The translations under genes were made by a program, and so were the position numbers. Of a stretch of 64,000 nt of DNA, positions 32,322 through 41,160 are shown piece by piece (positions within the stretch are counted from its first letter, which is position 1; every line of letters starts with the position of its first letter). The notes beneath the pieces are model-generated. The model worked only from the letters and a program-made list of their open reading frames with translations, ran no database searches and was not told the DNA's origin. The stretch is taken from positions 2,542,001 through 2,606,000 of the forward strand of contig NZ_CP094972.1 in the NCBI RefSeq assembly GCF_025985425.1, read 5' to 3'. This stretch comes from Entomomonas sp. E2T0. GTDB lineage: Bacteria; Pseudomonadota; Gammaproteobacteria; Pseudomonadales; Pseudomonadaceae.

Positions 32322-33608
32322 ATGAATGTATTAATCATCGGTAGTGGTGGTCGTGAACATGCTTTAGCGTGGAAAGTAGCGCAAGACTCACAAGTAGAAA
32401 AAGTATTTGTAGCACCTGGTAATGCAGGTACAGCTATTGAGGACAAATGTGAAAACGTAACCATTGATGTATTAGCATTAGAAAAACTCGCTGACTTTGC
32501 CGAAGAAAATGTCGATTTAACTATTGTTGGCCCTGAAGCTCCTTTAGTTAAAGGTGTAGTAAACCTATTTAGACAACGTGGTTTAAAATGTTTTGGCCCT
32601 ACTGCTGAAGCAGCACAATTAGAAGGTTCGAAAGCCTTTACTAAAGATTTCTTAGCTCGCCATAATATTCCTACTGCCAGTTATCAAAACTTCACCGAAG
32701 TTGAACCTGCTCTTGCTTATTTAAAAGAAAAAGGTGCGCCTATTGTAATTAAAGCGGATGGTTTAGCTGCTGGTAAAGGTGTTATCGTTGCTATGACCTT
32801 AGAGGAAGCAGAAGCTGCTGTTAGAGACATGCTTTCTGGTAATGCGTTTGGTGATGCTGGGGCACGGGTTGTTATTGAAGAGTTTTTAGAAGGTGAAGAA
32901 GCCAGCTTTATTGTAATGGTTGATGGCGAACATGTGTTACCAATGGCAACCAGTCAAGACCATAAACGCGTAGGTGATGGTGATACTGGCCCCAATACAG
33001 GTGGTATGGGTGCTTACTCTCCTGCCCCTGTAGTCACTGCTGAAGTTCATCAACGAGTAATGGATGAAGTTATTTATCCTACTGTTCGTGGCATGGCCAA
33101 AGAAGGTAATATATACACTGGTTTCCTTTATGCAGGATTAATGATTGATAAAGCAGGTACGCCAAAAGTTATCGAGTTTAACTGCCGTTTTGGTGACCCT
33201 GAAACGCAACCTATTATGTTGCGTTTGCAATCTAGCTTAGTAGATTTAGTAGAAGCTGCTTTAGCAAAACAACTAAATACAACAACAGCAAATTGGGATA
33301 ATCGTTGTAGCTTAGGTGTAGTGCTAGCTGCTGCTGGTTACCCTGCTGACTATCCAAAAGGTGATGAGATTACTGGTCTAGATTTAGCTGTCGCTAATAA
33401 TGGTAAAGTATTCCATGCAGGCACAGCCTTAAAAGATAGTAAAGTAGTCACTAGTGGCGGTCGCGTACTTTGTGCTACTGCTCTAGGTAATACAGTATTA
33501 GAAGCGCAACAAAATGCTTATCAATTAGCTGAAAAAATTAATTGGAATGGCTGCTTCTATCGTAAAGATATTGGTTATCGTGCAATTGCTAGGGAACAAA
33601 ACAAATAG
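32322..33608 (+). CDS. purD: Phosphoribosylamine-glycine ligase PurD
   Basis: 428 residues. An ATP-grasp ligase that makes glycinamide ribonucleotide. Visible are VLIIGSGGREHALAWK at the N-terminus, IKADGLAAGKGVIVA for ATP binding, GDGDTGPNTGGMGAYSP and EFNCRFGDPETQP. Preceded by an AGGAG ribosome site. Last gene of the purHD unit, closed by a perfect palindrome terminator. Confidence 0.97.
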   Translation: MNVLIIGSGGREHALAWKVAQDSQVEKVFVAPGNAGTAIEDKCENVTIDVLALEKLADFAEENVDLTIVGPEAPLVKGVVNLFRQRGLKCFGPTAEAAQLEGSKAFTKDFLARHNIPTASYQNFTEVEPALAYLKEKGAPIVIKADGLAAGKGVIVAMTLEEAEAAVRDMLSGNAFGDAGARVVIEEFLEGEEASFIVMVDGEHVLPMATSQDHKRVGDGDTGPNTGGMGAYSPAPVVTAEVHQRVMDEVIYPTVRGMAKEGNIYTGFLYAGLMIDKAGTPKVIEFNCRFGDPETQPIMLRLQSSLVDLVEAALAKQLNTTTANWDNRCSLGVVLAAAGYPADYPKGDEITGLDLAVANNGKVFHAGTALKDSKVVTSGGRVLCATALGNTVLEAQQNAYQLAEKINWNGCFYRKDIGYRAIAREQNK

Positions 33609-33613
33609 ATTAT

Positions 33614-33643
33614 AAAAAAGGTAGCTAATTAGCTACCTTTTTT
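33614..33643. terminator. Bidirectional terminator after purD
   Basis: A perfect 30-base palindrome: arms AAAAAAGGTAGCTAA and TTAGCTACCTTTTTT with no separate loop. It lies between the convergent purD and the leftward membrane-protein gene. Confidence 0.88.
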
Positions 33644-33655
33644 ATTGCTCAATAC

Positions 33656-34612
33656 TTAACTAATCTTTTGCAAATCTTGATCTACAATTAATAAATCTTT
33701 ATTGTCAGAGTGGCTCTTAAAAATCTCGACTACACTCTCTAAACGTTGCCAATCTTCAGCACTAATAACTTGCTTTGCCTTAAATGGAATCACTTCATTA
33801 CGATATCCTAAGCATACTGGATTTGGCATAAAATCTTGATAATAGTCAGTTGGCCCTTGACTACAAACACAAACACCTGCCAACCTACTCCCTTCTTTAA
33901 ATTTTCCTACAGCCTTTTTAAAAGTAACCACTTTCACTCCCCAACGTGGAAGCTGATTTTTTGTTTTCATTAAGGGAGCCATAAAAAGAGCTTGGTAACT
34001 ATCTTTTTCCACTTTAATAATACCTGGAATAATAGTACCTAAGTTAAAAGCAATGGTGCTAAAAAAACGATTAACAACATTAGTTACTTGTGTCCCTATA
34101 GTACTCAAAAACACCCCTATAATACCTATAATAAGAGGTGTCCATAGCCAATTAATCGTAAATAACCATGCGGCTAAGCCAATGAGCAATAATCCTGCTA
34201 TTTTTAATACCCAACCTAATAATTTGGGCCTATTTGTACCTTTTTGTTTAATTGCAAATTGTTTTAAACGATTCATATCAAGCAAATTACTAGCAAGATT
34301 TAATCTACCATTTGTAACAGGCGCATCTGGATTAACATCTATAGGTTTACCAATTTTATGAATACCATAAAAATCTTCATTAAGAATACTTTCAACACGT
34401 TCCGCTTGTTCTTGTTGGTTATTTAAAATATATAACATTAATTGGTATTCTAATGCTTTCGCTACAATAACTTGCTCTTCTACATCGATTACATTGCTAT
34501 ATTTATCTATAAATATTTGTAGTTGTTCAATAACTGCAGCATATTGTTGCTGATCTTTAGTATCTTTAACTTGATAAAAATGTTTCTCAAGCCAAGCAAA
34601 ACCATCACGCAT
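33656..34612 (-). CDS. Uncharacterised protein with two membrane helices
   Basis: 318 residues. The N-terminal ~125 residues look helical and soluble (HFYQVKDTKDQQQYAAVIEQL, ALEYQLMLYILNNQQEQAERV). Two adjacent membrane helices follow at about 131-151 and 156-175. The C-terminal ~140 residues form a soluble domain with VKVEKD-type strands, RWGVKVVTFKKAVGKFKEGS and GVCVCSQGP. There is no signal peptide. I do not recognise the family with confidence. It is downstream of the fdxA terminator and convergent with purD, so probably its own transcript. Confidence 0.6.
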   Translation of the reverse strand: MRDGFAWLEKHFYQVKDTKDQQQYAAVIEQLQIFIDKYSNVIDVEEQVIVAKALEYQLMLYILNNQQEQAERVESILNEDFYGIHKIGKPIDVNPDAPVTNGRLNLASNLLDMNRLKQFAIKQKGTNRPKLLGWVLKIAGLLLIGLAAWLFTINWLWTPLIIGIIGVFLSTIGTQVTNVVNRFFSTIAFNLGTIIPGIIKVEKDSYQALFMAPLMKTKNQLPRWGVKVVTFKKAVGKFKEGSRLAGVCVCSQGPTDYYQDFMPNPVCLGYRNEVIPFKAKQVISAEDWQRLESVVEIFKSHSDNKDLLIVDQDLQKIS

Positions 34613-34644
34613 TGTATACCCCTACATTAACTTCTATAAAATAA

Positions 34645-34681
34645 AAAAACACCATTGTTTTAAATGACAATGGTGTTTTTT
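34645..34681 (-). terminator. Terminator after the ferredoxin gene
   Basis: Arms AAAAACACCATTGT (34645-34658) and ACAATGGTGTTTTT (34667-34680) around an 8-base loop, 14 bases after the leftward ferredoxin stop. Confidence 0.85.
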
Positions 34682-34694
34682 ACATAAATACCTC

Positions 34695-35018
34695 TTAACG
34701 CTCTAAATACTGTAGTTTATCTTTTACACCATCCCACTCTTCAGCATCAGGCAATTGATCTTTCTTCTCTGTAATATTTGGCCATGTAGCCGATAGCTCA
34801 GTATTTATCTCAACAAACTGTTGCATATTCTCAGGTAATTCATCTTCTGAAAAAATAGCTTTAGCAGGACACTCTGGCTCACATAAAGCACAATCTATAC
34901 ATTCATCTGGATTAATAACTAAAAAATTAGGCCCTTCATAAAAACAATCAACAGGGCAAACTTCTACACAATCTGTGTATTTACATTTAATGCAATTATC
35001 AGTAACAATAAAGGACAT
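34695..35018 (-). CDS. fdxA: Seven-iron ferredoxin FdxA
   Basis: 107 residues. The cysteine pattern C9, C12, C17, C21, C25, C40, C43, C46, C50 fits a [3Fe-4S] plus [4Fe-4S] ferredoxin of the Azotobacter FdI type (C9/C17/C50 for the 3Fe cluster; C21/C40/C43/C46 for the 4Fe cluster). The family motif [19 protein letters not shown] is intact. It is a low-potential electron carrier. In pseudomonads it often lies beside mutS; here mutS is about 6 kb away, beyond the B12 operon. Confidence 0.93.
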   Translation of the reverse strand: MSFIVTDNCIKCKYTDCVEVCPVDCFYEGPNFLVINPDECIDCALCEPECPAKAIFSEDELPENMQQFVEINTELSATWPNITEKKDQLPDAEEWDGVKDKLQYLER

Positions 35019-35158
35019 TCAATTTCTCCTAACGCTCACGGCAGCGGACGCAATTTTAACAGTTTTTATAACAACTTTGGCAGATTGTGCCCATATTTTT
35101 AGTTATATTATTATAATCAATTTTTCGATTATAACATTTTTAATAAGTAGTTAGGCTA

Positions 35159-35809
35159 TTAGCTGAGCTGCCTAAATGTAATATTAATACGTTGCTCACC
35201 CAGTAATGGATGATTATTGCTCTTAATAGGTAACACACCATGAAATCGCAATCTATCCACTCCACCCCACACTAAAACATCTCCATGGGATAATACGAGT
35301 TTTTCTGTTTGATCCGTTCGTTTTAACCCACCCCACTGAAAAGTAGCTGGAATACCTAAAGAAAAAGAAACAATAGGTGCATTTAAATTTTTCTCATCTT
35401 TATCTTGATGAAGTGATAATTTACTTCCTATAAGATAGCGGTTGATTAGACAACCATCTGGTTGAAAATTAGGATAACCTGCTAAACCTGCTGCTTGTAC
35501 AGCTAACTCTCTAAATAAACTAGGCATATTAGGCCAATGGCGCTGAGTGATCGGATCTTGTTGACTATAATGATAACCTTTTAAATCAGTTACCCAACCA
35601 ACATTCCCACAATTAGTCATACCCACTGACATTTTATGACCATTGGGTGTTAACATTTTTCTAAAGGGAGCTTGTTTGGTTATTGTCTCTATTTCAGTAA
35701 TGATTTCAGCAGTATACTCATTAATAAAATGACGAATTAGTAGTGTCCCTTCACCTAATCTTATTTGATTAAGTTCCTCATCATTTTCAAATAAATCATC
35801 TGTTATCAT
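35159..35809 (-). CDS. alkB: AlkB-like DNA/RNA demethylase
   Basis: 216 residues. An Fe(II)/2-oxoglutarate dioxygenase that directly reverses 1-methyladenine and 3-methylcytosine. The iron ligands are in LHQDKDE (HxD) and RFHGVLP (distal His), and the 2-oxoglutarate arginines are in the C-terminal RINITFRQLS. Length matches E. coli AlkB (216). There is no ada gene nearby, so regulation by the adaptive response cannot be inferred here. Confidence 0.93.
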   Translation of the reverse strand: MITDDLFENDEELNQIRLGEGTLLIRHFINEYTAEIITEIETITKQAPFRKMLTPNGHKMSVGMTNCGNVGWVTDLKGYHYSQQDPITQRHWPNMPSLFRELAVQAAGLAGYPNFQPDGCLINRYLIGSKLSLHQDKDEKNLNAPIVSFSLGIPATFQWGGLKRTDQTEKLVLSHGDVLVWGGVDRLRFHGVLPIKSNNHPLLGEQRINITFRQLS

Positions 35810-35854
35810 CTACGCTAACATACACTTTTATTTTCTTGTTTGTCTACAAGAAAA

Positions 35855-36592
35855 CTATAACTCAGGGTATAAAACATACCTCTCACCATGCTGAACTCGC
35901 TTAAACGTAACCCCAAAAGTTTGATCTAATAATGGATTATTAATAAGCTGATCAGTACTACCATAAAAAACTACTTCTCCCTTATTTAGTAGAATGACTT
36001 TTTTAAAGTAGCGAAAAACTAAATCTAACTCATGCAAGCAAATAATGGCTAGTTGCTGTTTACCATACTCTACGAGCTGTTCAACTAATTGTAGACGATG
36101 TTTAATATCTAAGGCAGCACCAGGCTCATCAGCTACTAATAAAGGAGGATTACCCATTAAAGCCATTGCAGCTAATACCCTAGCTCGTTCCCCCCCTGAC
36201 AAAATATCCCAATGACTATCCAATAAAGTTTCTAACTCAAACTGCTGACAAGTATTGGTAATTACTTGTTGTGAAACCACATTGCGGCTTGCCGCAAGGC
36301 TAATCAATTCCAAAACTGTCTGATTCCAACAGGGATTAAAGCTCTGCGGAATATAACCTAACAATTGTGCTCGCTGCTTATTAGTGTATTTAGTAAAAAC
36401 TTTATTATTAAGTAATAGCCTAGCATTTACATTAATTTCTTGAATACCTGTCAAACACTTTATTAAAGTCGTTTTTCCTGAACCATTAGGACCAATTAAA
36501 GCGATAGCACCCTGCTCAGCTAATTGTAGTGACTCTATATTGAGGATGGTTTTATTACCATAGCTAATGGCTAAATTGGCGATATCAATCAT
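35855..36592 (-). CDS. btuD: Vitamin B12 ABC importer ATPase (BtuD-like)
   Basis: 245 residues. An ABC ATPase of the iron-siderophore/B12 class, with Walker A GPNGSGKTTL, signature LSGGERARVLAAMA and Walker B PPLLVADEPGAALD. It overlaps the upstream permease by four bases. The B12 assignment rests on the operon: receptor, binding protein and permease sit under a cobalamin riboswitch. By sequence alone an iron-chelate transporter would also be possible. Confidence 0.85.
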   Translation of the reverse strand: MIDIANLAISYGNKTILNIESLQLAEQGAIALIGPNGSGKTTLIKCLTGIQEINVNARLLLNNKVFTKYTNKQRAQLLGYIPQSFNPCWNQTVLELISLAASRNVVSQQVITNTCQQFELETLLDSHWDILSGGERARVLAAMALMGNPPLLVADEPGAALDIKHRLQLVEQLVEYGKQQLAIICLHELDLVFRYFKKVILLNKGEVVFYGSTDQLINNPLLDQTFGVTFKRVQHGERYVLYPEL

Positions 36593-37569
36593 CGTTTATT
36601 CCGCCTAGCTAATAGCACAATAAATAAAGGTGTGCCTGCAATAGCTGTAATTACCCCTAAAGGAATTTCTCCTGGTGATAGTAAACTACGCGCTAAGGCA
36701 TCTGCTAAAGTTACTAAAATAGCGCCAATAATAGTTGCTTGTGGTAATAATCGTTTATGTTGGCTACCACTTAACCAACGCGCTATATGAGGTGCCGCTA
36801 AGCCAACAAAACCAATAATGCCACCTAAGGCTACAGCACAAGCAGTAATAGCAGAACCCACTAATAATGCTAAGAGAATAAAACGATTAACGGATAATCC
36901 CATTGTGGTAGCCATATTTTCACCCAACCCTAATAAATCTAGGCCATGGGCTAGGCGTAATGCAATAACTAAACCCATTATAAAAAGACCAGTGGCAATA
37001 ATAAGCCCTGTCCAACTGGGAGTCTGAATACCCCCCATAAGCCAACTTAAAACTACTTGCAAACTAATAGTTTCATTAGAAAGCGACATCATTAAAAACG
37101 AACGTATCGCACTTAACATGGCACTAATGGCAACACCTGTTAATAATAAGGTAGTAACATCTAACGAACCCGTTAACCTTGCAATACTTAACACTAATAA
37201 AATAGTGGCAAAAGCGCCAACAAAAGAAAATAAGGGTAGGCTAATAGCCATGGGGATTGCTAATGGAACTAATAAAGCAATAGTAGCACCCACTGCGGCA
37301 CCACCCGATGCACCTAATAACCAAGGTTCGGTTAGCGGATTACGAAATACTCCCTGAAAAATAGCGCCACTCAATCCCAACAAACCACCTACTAAGGCAG
37401 AGGTCAATACTCTAGGCAAACGCCACTGTGCTAGTAAACGAGCAGAAAGAGAATTATCACCCATTAATGCTTGCATAATTTCTATAGGATTAGCCCATGT
37501 ATGACCTGCACAAATAGCTAGTGTTATAGTGAGTAACAAACAAATAAGCAATTTACCGTATAACTTCAT
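36589..37569 (-). CDS. btuC: Vitamin B12 ABC importer permease (BtuC-like)
   Basis: 326 residues, a multi-helix inner-membrane permease of the FecCD/BtuC family. Signatures are RLPRVLTSALVGGLLGLSGAIFQGVFRNPLTEPWLLG at the start and GGIIGFVGLAAPHIARWL, the cytoplasmic L-loop that contacts the ATPase. It shares one base with the btuF stop and overlaps btuD by four, so the genes are translationally coupled. Confidence 0.88.
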   Translation of the reverse strand: MKLYGKLLICLLLTITLAICAGHTWANPIEIMQALMGDNSLSARLLAQWRLPRVLTSALVGGLLGLSGAIFQGVFRNPLTEPWLLGASGGAAVGATIALLVPLAIPMAISLPLFSFVGAFATILLVLSIARLTGSLDVTTLLLTGVAISAMLSAIRSFLMMSLSNETISLQVVLSWLMGGIQTPSWTGLIIATGLFIMGLVIALRLAHGLDLLGLGENMATTMGLSVNRFILLALLVGSAITACAVALGGIIGFVGLAAPHIARWLSGSQHKRLLPQATIIGAILVTLADALARSLLSPGEIPLGVITAIAGTPLFIVLLARRNKR

Positions 37570-38504
37570 TATTGCTTATCCCATTGTTGAAAAATTGTAG
37601 ACAGTGATTCCACACCATCGATAACTCGTGGCCCAGAAATTAATAACTCCGCGCGTGAAACAGCTCTTACAAAACCTGTTTTAACTGCTTTCAACTCACC
37701 CCACCCCACTACACCTTTACTTAATTCTGCTAACTCTGTATCACTGCCAGCAAATAAAATAATATCAGGATCAGTTGCTAAAATAACTTCTGGCGATACT
37801 TGATTTAACTGGGGTAATACAGAACTATTTTCATCCAACACTAAACAACCACCTGCCTTAAGTACAATATCTGCAGTATAAGCATTTACTGAAGAAGCAT
37901 AACGCCTTGCTACTAGCAATAAGCCATTACCTACTCTGCCTGTAATTAATATCACCTTAGGACAATGGGATAATTTTGACACAGCTTTTAATCTTTGCTG
38001 TATTGAAGCAACAAGCTGTTCACCTGTTTTGGGTACACCTGTAATTTTGGCAATTAATAAGATATTTTGCAGAATAGTATCAATCGAACCACCATTAACT
38101 ACTAGACTAGTTACACCTAGTTTATCTAGTGCAGGAATAAGCTGATGGGTAGCTTGCCGAGCGGGAGTCATAATTACTAGATCAGGACTTTGTGCCACTA
38201 TACTATCTAATGAAAACCCCAATCGCCCACCAATTTTTGGCACATCTTTAATACTATCAGGATAATAAGTATAACCATCAATTCCTATAATTAGTTTACT
38301 TAATCCTAAAGCTGCCACTATTTCTGTATTAGAAGAAAATACTGTAACAATACGTTGTGGAGCTTGTTGCATAACCACAGTTCGCCCCATAGCATCAACT
38401 ACTTGTACTGGAAAATCTGCGGCATAGTTGGAATAACTACTTAACCACAGCACCCCAACTAGCAACAACTTAGACCATTTAAAAACGGTAGGTACTGCCC
38501 ACAT
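37569..38504 (-). CDS. btuF: Periplasmic cobalamin-binding protein (BtuF-like)
   Basis: 311 residues with an N-terminal hydrophobic signal (KLLLVGVLWLSSYSNYAAD) and a class III binding-protein fold: APQRIVTVFSSNTEIVAALGL, DVPKIGGRLGFSLDSIVAQSPDLVI, then a long helix and ATDPDIILFAGSD. It delivers substrate to BtuCD. The start overlaps the 3' end of btuB by 26 bases. Specificity for cobalamin is inferred from the riboswitch and neighbours. Confidence 0.85.
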   Translation of the reverse strand: MWAVPTVFKWSKLLLVGVLWLSSYSNYAADFPVQVVDAMGRTVVMQQAPQRIVTVFSSNTEIVAALGLSKLIIGIDGYTYYPDSIKDVPKIGGRLGFSLDSIVAQSPDLVIMTPARQATHQLIPALDKLGVTSLVVNGGSIDTILQNILLIAKITGVPKTGEQLVASIQQRLKAVSKLSHCPKVILITGRVGNGLLLVARRYASSVNAYTADIVLKAGGCLVLDENSSVLPQLNQVSPEVILATDPDIILFAGSDTELAELSKGVVGWGELKAVKTGFVRAVSRAELLISGPRVIDGVESLSTIFQQWDKQ

Positions 38505-40620
38505 ATACTGCTCTACCCATCATTGAAGTACCTAACCCACCATTAGAAGCAGCAGGATCTAGAATATAAGGCTTTTTATCAATAGCGATAAAAATAGGAT
38601 GTTGGTTTTTATCAAATAGATTATTTACTTCAGCGAATACAGTTAAATTCTTATAAACCTCTACCTCACCTTTTATATTCCACACCATAAAAGGTGACTT
38701 ACGGTGAATATAATTGCGATACGGTTCAGCACCAGCGATTAAACGCTCTTCAGTATCATACCACATAGGACCACGTAAAATTCCTGTTACTTGAATAAAC
38801 CAAGGATAAGCTACTTCCCTTTGTCCAAATCTATTGGCTATCGATGCTTGATACTGATACATACGTTGTACTTTATCAGTATTGCGATCTTTCGCTCCTT
38901 TATCTTCCATATGGAAATTCCAAGCACCGTTTGCCTCGACATTCCATTGCCAATTATTCTGCCAACTTAGTAACTCATGCATCATAAAGCGGCTGTTTAC
39001 TTCTATCCCTCTTACGACCACATCATCAGGATTATTGACATAATCTGATATATTACTGGTGTTACTACGTGGCTTGGTAATAATACGATCCTTAATTTTA
39101 TTCTCAAAGTAAACCACATCTACCAACCAGCTATCACCTGAAAAAACAGCTCCTAATTCATACTGTTTGTTGGTTTCTGGCTTAAGTCCTGGTGTACCAT
39201 AAATTTGTGAACCAGCTAAAGTGGTATAATCTGCACCCAACTCTGATGCTGTAGGTGCTCTAAATCCAGTCCCCATACTGGCTTTTAAATTTAGCCAATC
39301 GGTGGCTTGAAAGTTTAATCCTGTACTCCAAGTAGTTTTATAATAATGGGTAGAACCAGTTTGCTGATTTTGCAGATAAGGTGTTCTATCATAATAGGTT
39401 TTACCATCTGTATAACGAGCACCTGCTTTAAAAACTAACCGATCATCAAGAAATCGTTGAGCATCTTCAAAGTATAAAGCATACATTTTTTCTCTTTGAT
39501 TATTGTCATAAGGCGATACTTGAGTCATTGGCGCACCATTTAAGCCAACTCTATAACGTGTAGAACGCAATTTATTCTTTTCTAGATCGGCACCTAATAA
39601 CAAGGTATTGCTACTGGTTAAATCAACCTCTGGTTGAAACTTAAGTCCTACTGCACTTAATTTACGTTTATTATGGTCAAGGCTAGTACCTGCTGTACTT
39701 GGGGACGCCCATTTAAAATCATCAACATCTTCAAACCAATAATTATGTAGTTTCCAGCGGAGTCGATCACTATCAGTGCCATGTTTCCAAATAAGATCCG
39801 CTGATTTATTATAACGATCTTCTTTTGCATGATAGTTAGCGGCTGAACCACGAAAACCTACATCATAAACACCATCTTTACGTACGGATAAATCCACTAA
39901 ATTAGTTTCATCAAGCTGCCAGCTAAAAGCACCTGTAAAACCATGTCGTTTCCAACTGGTATTATGCTGCTTACCACCACCTTGACCAGCATCATAATCA
40001 TTTTGGGTAGCGCTATTGAAACCAAAATAGCCAGTAAACTGTCCATCTTCGCTTTGCCAACCATATTCGCCATGCCCATACGCTAGCCCAAAGGAGCCTC
40101 CTTTTAAAGTAACCTTGCCGCCTTTGGTGTTATGACCATTTTTCATAATGATATTGATAACCCCACCAATGGCTTGGCTACCATAGATAACTGAGGCGGG
40201 GCCACGAACAATTTCAATTCGATACACATCACTGGGTGATAACTTAGATAAGTTGGCTGTGCCTGCCCTACGACCATTGATTAGCACTAAAACTTGGCTT
40301 TTAAAATCTTTGCCCTGTCCATCAGTAGATGCACCACGAATATTGATTGATGTTTGCCCTGGCGTCCATTCACTAAAAAAGCCTACTGCATTCTCAGCCA
40401 ATAAACTGGTCAAATCAGACGCACTAGAGCGTGCTATCTGTGCTTGATCGATAACTTGTACGGTTGAGGTAGCACTTTTTAAATCCTCGTAACGTGCCGA
40501 AGCAGTAACAATAACTGGATCTAAAATTAATAAATCATCCTCCCGTTTGGTCTCCTCTGCCATTAATGGTGTAGAACATATTCCCATTACCCCAATAATA
40601 ACTACTCTTTTAAGTATCAT
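38479..40620 (-). CDS. btuB: TonB-dependent vitamin B12 receptor (BtuB-like)
   Basis: 713 residues. A signal peptide (VVIIGVMGICSTPLMAEE) is followed by a TonB box-like DPVIVTAS, a plug domain (SSASDLTSLLAENAVG, QVLVLINGRRAG, VYRIEIVRGPASVIYGSQAIGGVINII) and a long 22-strand barrel ending in VYVGSTYRF with the terminal Phe of outer-membrane proteins. It is the first gene behind the cobalamin riboswitch, so the substrate is most likely cobalamin. Longer than E. coli BtuB (~614 residues), with extra length in the barrel loops. Confidence 0.88.
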   Translation of the reverse strand: MILKRVVIIGVMGICSTPLMAEETKREDDLLILDPVIVTASARYEDLKSATSTVQVIDQAQIARSSASDLTSLLAENAVGFFSEWTPGQTSINIRGASTDGQGKDFKSQVLVLINGRRAGTANLSKLSPSDVYRIEIVRGPASVIYGSQAIGGVINIIMKNGHNTKGGKVTLKGGSFGLAYGHGEYGWQSEDGQFTGYFGFNSATQNDYDAGQGGGKQHNTSWKRHGFTGAFSWQLDETNLVDLSVRKDGVYDVGFRGSAANYHAKEDRYNKSADLIWKHGTDSDRLRWKLHNYWFEDVDDFKWASPSTAGTSLDHNKRKLSAVGLKFQPEVDLTSSNTLLLGADLEKNKLRSTRYRVGLNGAPMTQVSPYDNNQREKMYALYFEDAQRFLDDRLVFKAGARYTDGKTYYDRTPYLQNQQTGSTHYYKTTWSTGLNFQATDWLNLKASMGTGFRAPTASELGADYTTLAGSQIYGTPGLKPETNKQYELGAVFSGDSWLVDVVYFENKIKDRIITKPRSNTSNISDYVNNPDDVVVRGIEVNSRFMMHELLSWQNNWQWNVEANGAWNFHMEDKGAKDRNTDKVQRMYQYQASIANRFGQREVAYPWFIQVTGILRGPMWYDTEERLIAGAEPYRNYIHRKSPFMVWNIKGEVEVYKNLTVFAEVNNLFDKNQHPIFIAIDKKPYILDPAASNGGLGTSMMGRAVYVGSTYRF

Positions 40621-40674
40621 ATTCTTTACCTTTAGCTATAACAATAATGCAAAAGGTAGGTATTTTTATAAAAT

Positions 40675-40702
40675 AAAAAGCCTGACTGTAAACAGGCAGG
40701 CT
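40675..40702 (-). terminator. Riboswitch-linked terminator (expression platform) before btuB
   Basis: On the minus strand the arms AGCCTGCCTG and CAGTCAGGCT (one mismatch, TTTA loop) are followed by TTTTTATTTT, about 55 bases upstream of the btuB ATG. It sits between the cobalamin aptamer and the gene, as expected for transcriptional attenuation when B12 is bound. Confidence 0.75.
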
Positions 40703-40720
40703 CTTAAGGCAATCAATAGC

Positions 40721-40753
40721 ATTATAATCACCTATACAGCAAGTGATTATAAT
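40721..40753 (-). promoter_or_regulatory. Second hairpin between aptamer and terminator
   Basis: Arms ATTATAATCAC and GTGATTATAAT around an 11-base loop. It has no T tail. It may be a spacer hairpin or part of the switching region; the alternative pairing partner is not evident by eye. Confidence 0.4.
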
Positions 40754-40794
40754 AAAAATTATTGCTTTCCTTCCCACCGAAGAAAAAATCAAGG

Positions 40795-40950
40795 TATTTA
40801 AACAGGTCTTCTGGCTTAGCCTCATCCTCACCTGACTCTTCCCAGATTAATATCCAGTGAGCTTACTCAGGTTCGTCAGCATTACAGCAGCGGGGGCTGC
40901 GGAGGAATTACACCTCACTTCCGAAGTTATTTATACTTAACCTATAAACA
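40795..40950 (-). ncRNA. Cobalamin (B12) riboswitch
   Basis: Read on the minus strand, the region holds a TATAGGTT element near the 5' end, the core segment AGCCCCCGCTGCTGTAATGC (the conserved C-run, then CTGTAA), GACGAACCTGAGTAAGCTCACTGG, GAGTCAGGTGAGGATGAGGC, and the 3' element AAGCCAGAAGACCTGTT. These match the order of conserved blocks in the cobalamin aptamer. It lies upstream of btuB on the same strand and should repress the operon when adenosylcobalamin or a related form is abundant. The boundaries are approximate. Confidence 0.9.
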
Positions 40951-41115
40951 CTTCATTATTTAAATACAGACTTTGAATAATAATACACATTATTATTTTC
41001 AATAGTGTTGTATAAAATCAATTTAAGTATTTTTAATAGGTTAGTATTATCAATAATATAGTTCAATTATTTATATAGTAATGATAAATTTATGATGGTA
41101 GATTTCTAAAGAACA

Positions 41116-41147
41116 AAGCAATGGAACGGCTGTATTCACCATTGCTT
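41116..41147 (-). terminator. mutS terminator
   Basis: Arms AAGCAATGG and CCATTGCTT around a 14-base loop, followed on the minus strand by TTGTTCTTT, just past the mutS stop. Confidence 0.65.
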
Positions 41148-41160
41148 ATCCTAATTAAAA

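Noticed and set aside
40547-40831. Open frames on both strands upstream of btuB (40547-40801 plus, 40610-40831 minus)
   Set aside because: They overlap the cobalamin riboswitch and its terminator. Composition is not protein-like, and the RNA explanation accounts for the conserved blocks.
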